NCBI GenBank assembly: GCA_910576535.1
Contig: CAJTKK010000008.1
Coordinates: forward strand, 65,169-129,168
From: an uncultured Lachnospiraceae bacterium
Lineage (GTDB): Bacteria; Bacillota; Clostridia; Lachnospirales; Lachnospiraceae
Direction: 5' to 3'
Length of the DNA stretch: 64,000 nt
Part shown: in pieces, positions 53,910 to 62,240 of the stretch
How the letters are laid out: each line of letters begins with the position of its first letter
Numbering within the stretch: position 1 is the stretch's first letter
Notes under the pieces: model-generated
The model's database searches: none
What the model was told of the DNA's origin: nothing
Seen by the model: only the letters and a program-made list of their open reading frames with translations
Position numbers and translations under genes: made by a program

Positions 53910-54082
53910 TATAAATAAATGGGGGTTTTAGGGGGGGATTCCCCTAACCAGAGGCACTTGTATTACAAAATGCGTATCTGGCAAATTCCCATGGGGATTT
54001 GAGCCTGCCGGAAGTCATCAGAGGCTTAAGTCGGAAAGGAGGGGGTTTTCGAGCTATCTGTGAGTGGGGCATGGAATAGGAA

Positions 54083-54287
54083 AAGGACCCTTCCCGGATT
54101 GCTGGAAGCGTCCTTCTTTTTACCTTATGGGAAAGTTCTTCGCAAGAAGAACATAAATTGACGAAGAACCGTGGGTTCTTCATGAAGCGGCGAAGCCGCT
54201 TTTTTACCTTATAGGAAACTGCGTCGTCAGACGCATGCATTCACAAGTTCGCAGCGCGAACCTGCAGAGAGTGCAAAGCGCTCTTTT
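54083..54287. repeat. Cluster of seven consecutive stem-loops
   Basis: Stems at 54083-54115 (one mismatch, then CTTTTT), 54135-54152 (GTTCTTC/GAAGAAC), 54163-54181 (GAAGAACC/GGTTCTTC), 54186-54200 (AGCGGC/GCCGCT, then T5), 54220-54235 (TGCGTC/GACGCA), 54247-54261 (GTTCGC/GCGAAC) and about 54268-54283 (GAGTGC/GCGCTC, then T6). TTTTTACCTTAT(A/G)GGAAA occurs twice between them. Confidence 0.8.
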
Positions 54288-54340
54288 TTAAATGGATAGT
54301 CCTTTGGATGGCTTTCTAATGGCAGTCCCTGCCGTTTCTG

Positions 54341-54553
54341 TCAATCCCAGTTGATGGAATCATGGGGGACAGTGCCGTTTTCTTCCATATCTTTTTCTGC
54401 CCTTTCCAGCGCATTCCTTTCTGCTGGTGTTACTTTCGTGAAATCCGGGTCCCATGCGGCTACCAGCTTCCTGATAAACTCAAGGGCAAAGTTCTGGTCG
54501 GATTCCGGCAATATCTCCATAAGGCTTACTGCCTCCTTGACTGCTCCGCTCAT
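54341..54553 (-). CDS. Putative antitoxin partner of the RelE-like toxin
   Basis: A 70-residue acidic helical protein (SGAVKEAVSLMEILPESDQN, then KLVAAWDPDFTKVTPAERNA). The ATG at 54553 follows GGGAG. It starts 16 bases after the toxin gene, in the same transcript. No DNA-binding domain is visible, so it may neutralise without repressing. Antitoxin role is inferred from position, size and charge. Confidence 0.65.
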   Translation of the reverse strand: MSGAVKEAVSLMEILPESDQNFALEFIRKLVAAWDPDFTKVTPAERNALERAEKDMEENGTVPHDSINWD

Positions 54554-54569
54554 ATAAAACACTCCCTTC

Positions 54570-54839
54570 CTATTTGTAGATATCCCCTCTTGTATCAACG
54601 TTCATAATATACAGTATTTCAATTCCCCCATCCTGCTTATCATTATATATGATTCTGTATTTTCCAATCCTTAACCGTCTCCTGCCATCAGAATAGCCCT
54701 GCAGGGTCTTGATGTCGCCTTTTGGGGGAGTCTCTGCCAGTCCTTCGATGCCGGCTCTGATTCGCCGTTTTGTCGGCTTGTCCAAAGATTCGATATATTT
54801 TACTGCACTTTTCGCATACTCAATTCTCACTTTATCCAT
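54570..54839 (-). CDS. RelE/ParE-family toxin
   Basis: An 89-residue protein with the fold pattern VRIEYAKSAVKYIESLDKPT, then LQGYSDGRRRLRIGKYRIIY and IEILYIMNVDTRGDIYK, typical of RelE-type mRNA interferases. The C-terminal Arg/Asp residues fit the active site. An AGGAG abuts the ATG at 54839; a GTG three codons later (54830) has better spacing and may be the true start. Toxin precedes antitoxin. Confidence 0.85.
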   Translation of the reverse strand: MDKVRIEYAKSAVKYIESLDKPTKRRIRAGIEGLAETPPKGDIKTLQGYSDGRRRLRIGKYRIIYNDKQDGGIEILYIMNVDTRGDIYK

Positions 54840-55121
54840 CTCCTATTTCTGTTTATTATAGCAGATTTTTGCTGTGCAATACAAGGGAAAAGAATCGCCG
54901 GGAAACAAAATTCCCTGTCTGGAATAGGAGGGTGTCATATATTATCCATGGATAGTTCATTCTGGCACTTTGCAGGGGAACTTTATTCCTGTAGGCTGGT
55001 GAATAAGGAAGGGATATTTATATAGGACAGAAGCCGCAGGCTGCTTTTTGGATGTCTTGTATATTTGCCGGAAAAGAAAACATATAGAAATGAAATAAGG
55101 AAAACAAGAGGAGATTGTGCA

Positions 55122-55268
55122 ATGACAAGGGAAATGGAATATGCGAAGTGCATCGCAGTCCTTTGTAAACTTTACCGTATGGGGAAGGTTACGGAAAGCG
55201 AATTTCGGTATGTGAAGCGCAGGCTGAAAAGCAGATTTATGCCGGCGAGGGATATCGGCAGGGCATGA
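55122..55268 (+). CDS. 48-residue basic protein before the recombinase
   Basis: GAGGAG precedes the ATG at 55122. The product (MTREMEYAKCIAVLCKLYRM, then GKVTESEFRYVKRRLKSRFM) is a helical, SHOCT-like short protein of the kind often found just upstream of element recombinases. Function unknown. Confidence 0.65.
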   Translation: MTREMEYAKCIAVLCKLYRMGKVTESEFRYVKRRLKSRFMPARDIGRA

Positions 55269-55343
55269 AAATAGTTTTTGGGCGGTACATTCGTTCATAC
55301 TTTGGACTGGTGGTATGATGGCATTGAATAGGAGGAGCGAAGA

Positions 55344-55454
55344 ATGGATAAAGTTTTTTGTTGCTACTGTAAAAAGCCAGCAGGTGTTCCGGCGAGAACT
55401 ATTTGTAAAATAGGAGGGATTGTATGGGCGAAGTACAAGTACTGCAGAGGATGA
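55344..55454 (+). CDS. 36-residue cysteine-rich ORF overlapping the recombinase start
   Basis: A full AGGAGG site precedes ATG at 55344. The frame (MDKVFCCYCKKPAGVPARTI, then CKIGGIVWAKYKYCRG) has a CCYC knuckle and two later Cys. It ends 31 bases into the recombinase gene, so it may act by translational coupling. Coding status rests on the ribosome site and Cys pattern only. Confidence 0.45.
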   Translation: MDKVFCCYCKKPAGVPARTICKIGGIVWAKYKYCRG

Positions 55455-57142
55455 AAACGGCCCCCAATGGCAGACGCAGGGGCGACACGGGGGCAGTAAA
55501 GATTGACCGCATCAGGGTGGCTGCATACTGCAGGGTATCTACCGGCGACGATGACCAGATGGGGAGCTTTGAGTCACAGAAAATGTATTATGGGCAGAAG
55601 ATTGCGGCAAATAGGAACTGGGTGAATGCGGGGATATTTGCGGATGAGTCGGTCACTGGCACAAAAACGGATAAAAGGGGCGGCTTTCAGGATATGATTG
55701 CCCGGTGCCGGAATGGTGAAATAGACATGGTTCTTACAAAGTCTATTTCCCGGTTTGCCCGGAACACGGTAGACACGCTGAATTATGTAAGGATGCTCCG
55801 GGACAGGAATATTGCCGTATTTTTTGAGAAGGAAAATATCAATACGCTGGATATGAACGGTGAGCTGCTTCTGGCTATTATGAGTTCCCTTGCACAGCAG
55901 GAGGTGGAATCCCTTTCGCAGAATGTCAAGATGGGCCTCCAGATGAAGATGAAGAGAGGCGAACTGGTCGGCTTCAATGGCTGTTATGGTTATGATTACC
56001 ATGCGGAGGACAAGAGCATAACGGTCAATGCGGAAGAGGCAGAGGTTGTCCGCATGGTCTATGAAATGTATCTGGAGGGCTACGGGACAACGACAATCGC
56101 AAAACGGCTGATTGAGCTTGGAGTGGAAAACAAAAAGGGGGAAGTGAGCTGGCATACCCATGGGGTTATGGGGATGATTAAAAATGAGAAATACAAAGGG
56201 GATGTCCTCCTAGGGAAGACGTTTACAACAGACCCGATTTCCAAACGCCGGTTTGCCAATATGGGGGAAGAAGACCAATATTATATCCGTGACCACCATG
56301 AGCCGATTGTTTCAAGGGAGGTCTGGGACAGGGCAGAGGAAATACGCCTGGAACGTTCCCGGAAGAAGATAACTGCCACAACTGGGAACAGGGGGCGTTA
56401 CACAAGGCAGTACTCCTTCAGCAGCATGTGCGAATGTGCTTATTGCGGGCATAAGCTGACACGCAGGACAAGGCACAGCAGATCGGATTATGAAAAGCCA
56501 GTATGGCAGTGCATGAATGCAACCAAAAATGGAATTGCCAACTGCCCGGACTGCAAGGCGGTTGACGAGGCGGTTTTGGAGGGGGATTTTCTGGATGCGT
56601 TTGGGCTGCTGGCGCATAATTTTGAGGACGTGCTGGACATCGTGCTGTCGTATGTGGAGGAGTCCGCAGACAGGAGCGGGAACATCAGGAGGAGGCAGCA
56701 GGTGGATAAGGACATTGCCTCGCTGGAATCCAAAAAATCACGCATGACAGACATGCTGATTGATGGTACAATAACGAAAGAGATGTACGGGGAGAAGCTG
56801 GCGGATTTGACAAGGAAGCTCCACAAGCTTGCCGGGAGGAAATCGTTCCTTGAGGACAGCATCTGTACACAGAAGGATATCAACAGGCGGATGTCGGAAC
56901 TGCGTGACATACTTATGAAGGAAGAAGTGCTTGACGAATTTGACCGGACTGTTTTTGAGAGCATCATTGACAGGGTAATTGTAGGGGGATATAAGGAGGA
57001 CGGAACGCCGGATCCCTATAAGCTGACTTTTGTGCTAAAAGGCAGACAGAGCGGAACGGTGCCGGATGGCGGAAAACAGCTTGGCAAAAAGAGGAAGGAA
57101 GCAGAGGAAAGATTCGCAGAATCTGGGAAAGGGGTGTCATAA
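55424..57142 (+). CDS. Large serine recombinase
   Basis: A 572-residue integrase. The resolvase domain (~30-180) has the catalytic Ser in AAYCRVSTGDDDQMGSFESQ and the Arg-rich SISRFARNTVD. The recombinase domain (~190-300, GYTT-like GYGTTTIAKRLIELGV) is followed by a zinc ribbon (CECAYCGHKLTRR ... C ... CPDC), and a coiled coil (~420-490). GGAGGG precedes ATG. It lies at the right end of the element and should carry out its integration into rlmD. Confidence 0.96.
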   Translation: MGEVQVLQRMKTAPNGRRRGDTGAVKIDRIRVAAYCRVSTGDDDQMGSFESQKMYYGQKIAANRNWVNAGIFADESVTGTKTDKRGGFQDMIARCRNGEIDMVLTKSISRFARNTVDTLNYVRMLRDRNIAVFFEKENINTLDMNGELLLAIMSSLAQQEVESLSQNVKMGLQMKMKRGELVGFNGCYGYDYHAEDKSITVNAEEAEVVRMVYEMYLEGYGTTTIAKRLIELGVENKKGEVSWHTHGVMGMIKNEKYKGDVLLGKTFTTDPISKRRFANMGEEDQYYIRDHHEPIVSREVWDRAEEIRLERSRKKITATTGNRGRYTRQYSFSSMCECAYCGHKLTRRTRHSRSDYEKPVWQCMNATKNGIANCPDCKAVDEAVLEGDFLDAFGLLAHNFEDVLDIVLSYVEESADRSGNIRRRQQVDKDIASLESKKSRMTDMLIDGTITKEMYGEKLADLTRKLHKLAGRKSFLEDSICTQKDINRRMSELRDILMKEEVLDEFDRTVFESIIDRVIVGGYKEDGTPDPYKLTFVLKGRQSGTVPDGGKQLGKKRKEAEERFAESGKGVS

Positions 57143-57143
57143 G

Positions 57144-57302
57144 GTGGAAAGCAGGATGGCAGAGGTTGCTGATAATATGGTAATTGCGGAAGATAGTGTA
57201 GGGTTACAATTGTGTCCATGTGGGAGTGACGTGGTGGTGGAAACGTGTTCATTAGGCGGTAACGATACATGTGGAAAGTATCGTGTTGCTTTCCAGACTT
57301 AA
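57144..57302 (+). CDS. 52-residue ORF at the right element end, crossing attR
   Basis: GTG at 57144, directly after the recombinase stop (AAGGTG). The product (MAEVADNMVIAEDSVGLQLC, then PCGSDVVVETCSLGGNDTCG) has CPCG and other Cys. Its last ~11 codons lie in rlmD sequence, out of the rlmD frame. Small proteins follow recombinases in related elements; coding is likely but not proven. Confidence 0.45.
   Translation: MESRMAEVADNMVIAEDSVGLQLCPCGSDVVVETCSLGGNDTCGKYRVAFQT
57262..57284 (+). other. Right attachment junction (attR), with a perfect inverted repeat
   Basis: ACGATAC (57262-57268) and GTATCGT (57278-57284) flank ATGTGGAAA. The left arm is in the element, the right arm is in rlmD, so element and target share the half-site. 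Confidence 0.7.
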
Positions 57303-57585
57303 ATCAAATAAGTTGAAGCATATCAATGTGGAATTAGAGCTGGATGAACTTGATTTGACGGCGGCGGAAAGCAAAGCGACTTATGAGGAAATCAAGGATT
57401 ATGTTCTGATGCAAAGTGGATTGAAGGTAAGTAATCTCTATATCGCACAGATAAAGGAGAAATATGGGATTATTGAGAGGAGAAATTATAACCTGCCAAA
57501 ATCGGAAAATTCCAGACAGCCGAAGTGTCCACCAGAGAAAGAAAAAGCTATCATGGCAGCGCTGAAATATTTTAGAATGATATAG
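57271..57585 (+). pseudogene. Displaced 3' end of rlmD
   Basis: The frame after the shared core reads VESIVLLSRLKSNKLKHINV, then ELDLTAAESKATYEEIKDYV and KVSNLYIAQIKEKYGIIERR. The first part is the final beta-strand of RumA-type enzymes; the remainder is a C-terminal extension that I recall from Lachnospiraceae RlmD. It is in frame with 50513-51937 once the element is removed. A GTG at 57271 could in principle start it, but no ribosome site is evident. Confidence 0.85.
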
Positions 57586-57672
57586 TTTTGGCAGAATAAC
57601 AGATTATTAAAATGAATTTAAATGATAGGTTATTCTTGAATGCTTTTGGGGATTTGTGAGAGGGATGAAATC

Positions 57673-58197
57673 ATGCCATTAGAAATAGGTGGAAGAGCAG
57701 ATAAACAAGGAAATAAATATGAGATAAACTGTATAATCTATGAGATGCTCAAGGTTTTAGATGAAACGAATTATAGTGTTATTATTGAGGCACTTGGTAC
57801 AGATGAGATTGGTACAGATATATTAGTAACGACTTTTGATGGACTGAAAGAACACCAGCAATGTAAAGCGCGAAATACAAGTAAAGAATATTGGAATATT
57901 TCTGATTTAAAAGCAAAAGATATATTTTCTACATGGAAAATCCAACTGAATAGGGATAACAGTAGAAGAGTATCATTAGTCAGCCCTATGGCTTGCACTT
58001 TTTTATATGATTTACATAATCGGGCATGTAATACGAGTGGCAAAGCAGAAGATTTTTACTCCATGCAAATAATGAAAAGCAGTAAGGAATTTCAAAAATT
58101 TTATAAAAGTTTTTGCGCTGAAATGGACTTGGATTGCGATAAAGAGGTTGATGTTTTAAAAAGTATTGACTATTTAAAGAGAATCTTTTATAAGTAG
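57673..58197 (+). CDS. PD-(D/E)xK nuclease of the Cap4/Avs N-terminal type
   Basis: A 174-residue protein that opens with the diagnostic GGRADKQGNKYEINCIIYEM. Asp49 (GTDILV) and QxK (HQQCK, Gln63/Lys65) after Glu60 form the nuclease core. This text is known as the N-terminal effector of STAND antiviral proteins and of CBASS Cap4. Here it is a separate ORF whose TAG is directly followed by the ATG of the NTPase. ATG 57673 is chosen because GAGAGG precedes it. The region from here to 63,260 is visibly AT-rich compared with everything before, which suggests transfer. Confidence 0.8.
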   Translation: MPLEIGGRADKQGNKYEINCIIYEMLKVLDETNYSVIIEALGTDEIGTDILVTTFDGLKEHQQCKARNTSKEYWNISDLKAKDIFSTWKIQLNRDNSRRVSLVSPMACTFLYDLHNRACNTSGKAEDFYSMQIMKSSKEFQKFYKSFCAEMDLDCDKEVDVLKSIDYLKRIFYK

Positions 58198-60261
58198 ATG
58201 TCAGAATATGAACTGGAGGAACGCGTAAATCAAAATATACAAGTTTTGTTTAGCAGTGAACAAAAAGTAGTTTACAATGCATTACTTTCGTTTGTTGTTG
58301 TAGAAGATATATTAGGAAAAAAAATTACACAATCTGTATTATGTGATTATTTTGTAAAACAGGGAATTGTTCTTCGTTTAAAAGATGGTGATAAAAGAAT
58401 TGCACCGAGAATCAATGAAATTAATCGAGAGTATAGAGAGAGTTTTAGAGCATTACAAGGTGGTTTAATTCATAGAGAAGAATTTGATGATTGTATAAAA
58501 GCTATTGAAAATGAAAAATCGACTATTATTTCTGGAAGTGCTGGTTATGGAAAAAGTGGGTGTACAGAGGCAATTTTAAATTATTGCGATGAAAGGAAAC
58601 TTCCGTATATTGCAGTAAAACTTGATCGAAGAATACTTCATATGAATTGTGAAATCTGGGGACAAGAGTTGGGACTTCCTGGGTCAATTGTTCATTCTAT
58701 ACATTGTATTTCAAGAAACGAAAATGCTGTAATTATTTTAGATCAATTGGATGCTTTAAGATGGACACAGGCCAATTCCAGTGAAGCACTTGCAGTTTGC
58801 ATGGAACTAATCAGACAGGTAGAACACTTGAATTATGAAAGAAAGAAGAAAATAATTACAATTTTTGTTTGTAGGACATATGATTTTGAAAATGATAATA
58901 ATATAAATTCGTTATTTAAAAAGCAGGAGTCTTCCGAGAATGCTTGGGAAATAGTTAAAGTAGGAGACTTTAAAGAAGAGGTTGTAAAAGAAGTTATTGG
59001 TGAAAAATACGAGCAATTGTCACTCAAACTAAAAAAGTTATTAAGAATACCAAGTAATCTTTATATTTGGCAACATTTGGATAAAGAAGAAGCCTATGGA
59101 GATTGCTTAACCACCAGCCATCTGATAGACAAATGGTTTGAGCAAATATGTAGAAAAAATGTAACCGCAGGATTACAGCAAAAATCTGTTAATGAAACCA
59201 AGATAAACGTAGTTGACGCTTTAGATAGAACAGGGCGGTTATATGTTCCAAAACAAATCTTGCATGTTGAAGAAGCGAGCTTAGATTATTTAGTTTCATC
59301 GGAAATTATTACAATTCAAAATAATAGAGTTGGTTTTGCCCATCAGTCAATTTTAGATTATTGTATATCCCAAAGGATGATGGAAAAGTATTTTGATGGA
59401 CAAGATATAAAAAATATTATAGGGGAAAAATGTAAGCAAACACCTGGAAGAAGGTATCAGGTACAGATGTTTTTACAAAATCTTTTGGAATATGATAGTA
59501 GTGATTTTCTTCTAATTGGTGAAAAGATGTTGAGTTCAGATGGTATCAGATATTATGTCAAATATGTCTTTTATGAGACTTTAGGACAAATTCAAGAACC
59601 AGATGATAATATCATTCAATTTGTTTTAGATAATTGTGAAAATGAGATTTATGGAAAATATTTATTAGATAATGTTATTTTTTCAAGAAAGCAATATATA
59701 ACCATCTTGAGAAATCAAGGTGTTTTGGAGCGATGGTATTCCGAACCAAAGAAAAAAGTTTTAGTTTTCAATTTATTGCAGAGTATTACTCCTGATTTAG
59801 ATGATGAGGATATTTCTTTCATTAAGAAACATGCTTTTTATGATAAGAATGAGGACGAACAGTTCATGAGATGTTTTCTCCATGATATTACACAGGAAAG
59901 CGAGGAAATGTTTGAACTTAGAATGTTGTTTTATGAACATTATCCTGAGTATGCAAAAGAAGTTTATATAGATGTAAAGTCTATGATGAAACAATTTGGA
60001 ACAAGAACAATCCGACTTATTTCTTTTTGGCTACAAAATAAAATAAAAAGTCAGGGTAGATATGTATACCGTTATGAAGAAGAATTAGTAGATTCAGATG
60101 ATTCTTTTTTTATAGATAATGTGGAAATTGTACTTAATGAATTTCTTCCATATATACCAAAAGAGAGTGGATGGGAAGTAAAGTATAGCGACTGGTCAGG
60201 AAGGTATATGCATAAAAGAAGTATTGAAAGAGCCTGCGTGGGGTTAAAAAAGCGACTATAG
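58198..60261 (+). CDS. STAND-like P-loop NTPase, first part of a split protein
   Basis: A 687-residue protein. An N-terminal winged-helix-like region (~20-100) leads to Walker A GSAGYGKSG (113-121), Walker B AVIILDQLDA (177-184), a sensor Arg in FVCRTYDF, and a winged-helix with GFAHQSILDYCISQRMM (~385). After ~410 it is helical-repeat in character. This is the layout of Avs/NACHT-type STAND ATPases, which oligomerise on sensing a phage protein. It ends at TAG 60259 shortly after an A_AAA_AAG run at 60246-60252; the -1 frame is open and continues into the next ORF. Confidence 0.85.
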   Translation: MSEYELEERVNQNIQVLFSSEQKVVYNALLSFVVVEDILGKKITQSVLCDYFVKQGIVLRLKDGDKRIAPRINEINREYRESFRALQGGLIHREEFDDCIKAIENEKSTIISGSAGYGKSGCTEAILNYCDERKLPYIAVKLDRRILHMNCEIWGQELGLPGSIVHSIHCISRNENAVIILDQLDALRWTQANSSEALAVCMELIRQVEHLNYERKKKIITIFVCRTYDFENDNNINSLFKKQESSENAWEIVKVGDFKEEVVKEVIGEKYEQLSLKLKKLLRIPSNLYIWQHLDKEEAYGDCLTTSHLIDKWFEQICRKNVTAGLQQKSVNETKINVVDALDRTGRLYVPKQILHVEEASLDYLVSSEIITIQNNRVGFAHQSILDYCISQRMMEKYFDGQDIKNIIGEKCKQTPGRRYQVQMFLQNLLEYDSSDFLLIGEKMLSSDGIRYYVKYVFYETLGQIQEPDDNIIQFVLDNCENEIYGKYLLDNVIFSRKQYITILRNQGVLERWYSEPKKKVLVFNLLQSITPDLDDEDISFIKKHAFYDKNEDEQFMRCFLHDITQESEEMFELRMLFYEHYPEYAKEVYIDVKSMMKQFGTRTIRLISFWLQNKIKSQGRYVYRYEEELVDSDDSFFIDNVEIVLNEFLPYIPKESGWEVKYSDWSGRYMHKRSIERACVGLKKRL
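60246..60252 (+). promoter_or_regulatory. Candidate -1 ribosomal frameshift heptamer A_AAA_AAG
   Basis: In the NTPase frame the codons are TTA AAA AAG. A -1 slip places the ribosome in the frame of the downstream ORF, which is open from here to 62,225. The same heptamer drives dnaX frameshifting in E. coli. A weak stem (CTATA/TGTAG) lies just downstream; no strong stimulator is obvious. Confidence 0.5.
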
Positions 60262-62225
60262 CATTATGTTGTAGATCTCCAGAGCGGTTTTTGGAATATT
60301 ATGAACCATATATGGGGCGAGGGTATCATGTATTTAATGAAATAATTTTAAGCGGATTGGCAGCTCTATCTCCCTTATATAGCAATCGGATAATGCGTTA
60401 TCTTAGCAATGGTGTGGACAAAAATGTTTTTGATTATACCAGTGGATCAGAGGATGAATTAGGGCTTGTAAAAGAGGTTTTAAAAATTCATGGAAACAAC
60501 TGTGATAAAGAAGAATTATTATTAACAGAAGATGCAGTTTGTCGTTATATTTCTCCCAATGCATCTGAATGGTATAAACGTAGGATTGAGCAGAACAAAC
60601 AGAAAGTATATCCGCCTGTGTACTGGAGTTTTTGGGGAGACTTACAGTATGAATTATTACAGTGTTTACCGGAAGAACGAATTGGCATAAAAACAAAGGA
60701 ATTATTGCGTGTGTTGGATAGGCGCTTTCATAAAGTTTCATCTCGCTATTGTAATAAGAATGGACATTCAGGGTGGGTAAAGTCACCTGTTTCAGATAAA
60801 AATATTAGCAAGGGACAGTGGCTTCAAATCATCACAAACAGAAAGTTGAAAAATCATGGGCAACATGGATGGATTGAAGTAAAAGGTGGATTTATCGAAA
60901 GTTCTTATGAAGCATATGCGAGTGATTTCCAATCAGTAGTAAAGCAGCATCCACAGGAAATGATAAACCTTGTTTTAAAGAATAAGGAACGGGTATTACC
61001 TGTGTTTGTGGATTCTTTGTTTTTAGGAGTGGAAATATCGGAGAAATTGACGGAGGTTGATTTTTCGGTTCTAGAGAAGTTATTATGTGAGTTTTCGTGT
61101 GATATGAATAGTCATAGAGCCTCATATTTTTGTGGAATAGTTGAAAAAGTAAATGATGCTCATTGGTCTTTAAAGGTAATGGAACAATTAATAAATATTG
61201 CTTTAAAACATCGTAATCCAGAATTAGACAAACCTAATGTAACAAACTTAGAAGACAAAGAAATGAAGAGTTGTGATATGTTACATAGTAATGCATTAAA
61301 TTGTGTTAGAGGAAACGCAGCAAGGACGATAGGACATTTGCTCTGGGAAGACGAGGAATTGTTTTTACGATTTAAAGATATTATTGATGGATTGACAAGA
61401 GATGAAAATCCTGCGGTGCGTTTTGCGTCATTATATGCTTTATGGCCATCTTATAATATCGATAGAGCGTGGGCGGGAGAAAAAATTATATGTTTGTATG
61501 AGTCAGACATTCGAATGGCAAGTTTTCATGATTCGAAAAATATGTTTTTTCTTCTATATCCTAAATACAAGGAAAGGGTTATTAATATCATCGAGAAATG
61601 TTTTGAGTCGGAAGATAAACAACTTGTAGAAATGGGAGGATATGCCGTTTGTGAATTTTATATAAGGCATGCTGAATTTGAAAGAATAATGTTGTCTGCC
61701 GAAGCCAAAAGTGAAGAGCAGGTAAAAGCTATATTGGATATGGCGGTAATCTATTTAGAAATTAATGATTATCGGGAGACGGCAAAGCAAATAATCCTGA
61801 CTTATAAAAATATTGATACTGATGTAGAATTTCCATTATCTAGGATGTTCTATGATAAGTATGTGGATGCAAAGCGTGATAGAGAATTTTTGCATGAGTT
61901 CATGAAAGCACAGGTAAGCAAGAGGACTGTAAGAGCGTTTGTTCGTTATCTGGAGGAAAATGCTGTTTCCATTATTGATTATGCGGACATTATTATACAA
62001 TTATGTGAAAATATTTTGCAGATGGAAATAGAGACTCTGAGAGAGCAATGGGGCATAGAAGATGAGATTTCAAAATTGATTATATTGTTATACGATGAAA
62101 CAGCTAATTCTAGTAGAATGACAGATAAACAGATTGCTGGTAAATGTTTGGACTTATGGGATATCATGTTTGAAAGGCAACTCGGGTCAGTAAGAGAAGT
62201 TAGTAGGAAATTAATGGAACGGTAA
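60252..62225 (+). CDS. Helical-repeat (sensor) part of the STAND protein, in the -1 frame
   Basis: About 657 codons in the frame entered by a -1 slip at 60252; read alone it could begin at TTG 60291, with no ribosome site. The junction text (ATIALCCRSPERFLEYYEPY) reads as a natural continuation of a helical array. The body is repeats of helices (VRFASLYALWPSYNIDRAWA, RVINIIEKCFESEDKQLVEM), as in the target-sensing C-termini of Avs proteins. With the NTPase it would form a protein of about 1,342 residues. No catalytic motif seen. Confidence 0.75.
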   Translation, partial: ATIALCCRSPERFLEYYEPYMGRGYHVFNEIILSGLAALSPLYSNRIMRYLSNGVDKNVFDYTSGSEDELGLVKEVLKIHGNNCDKEELLLTEDAVCRYISPNASEWYKRRIEQNKQKVYPPVYWSFWGDLQYELLQCLPEERIGIKTKELLRVLDRRFHKVSSRYCNKNGHSGWVKSPVSDKNISKGQWLQIITNRKLKNHGQHGWIEVKGGFIESSYEAYASDFQSVVKQHPQEMINLVLKNKERVLPVFVDSLFLGVEISEKLTEVDFSVLEKLLCEFSCDMNSHRASYFCGIVEKVNDAHWSLKVMEQLINIALKHRNPELDKPNVTNLEDKEMKSCDMLHSNALNCVRGNAARTIGHLLWEDEELFLRFKDIIDGLTRDENPAVRFASLYALWPSYNIDRAWAGEKIICLYESDIRMASFHDSKNMFFLLYPKYKERVINIIEKCFESEDKQLVEMGGYAVCEFYIRHAEFERIMLSAEAKSEEQVKAILDMAVIYLEINDYRETAKQIILTYKNIDTDVEFPLSRMFYDKYVDAKRDREFLHEFMKAQVSKRTVRAFVRYLEENAVSIIDYADIIIQLCENILQMEIETLREQWGIEDEISKLIILLYDETANSSRMTDKQIAGKCLDLWDIMFERQLGSVREVSRKLMER

Positions 62226-62240
62226 AAGGAGAGCTGCAAG

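Larger units (their letters stand above)
51929..57276. mobile_element. Integrated element (~5.35 kb) in the 3' part of rlmD, carrying a large serine recombinase
   Basis: Both ends share CATGTGGAA (51929-51937 and 57268-57276), read as His-Val-Glu in the rlmD frame each time. Joining the outer sequences restores an uninterrupted rlmD of about 577 codons. Inside are a ParB remnant, a DUF6809-like ORF, two ribbon-helix-helix genes, iteron-like repeats, a hairpin cluster, a RelE-type module and a serine recombinase at the right end. No relaxase, coupling protein or type IV secretion genes are present, so it is either a small mobilisable island or a deletion product of a larger conjugative element. 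Confidence 0.85.
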
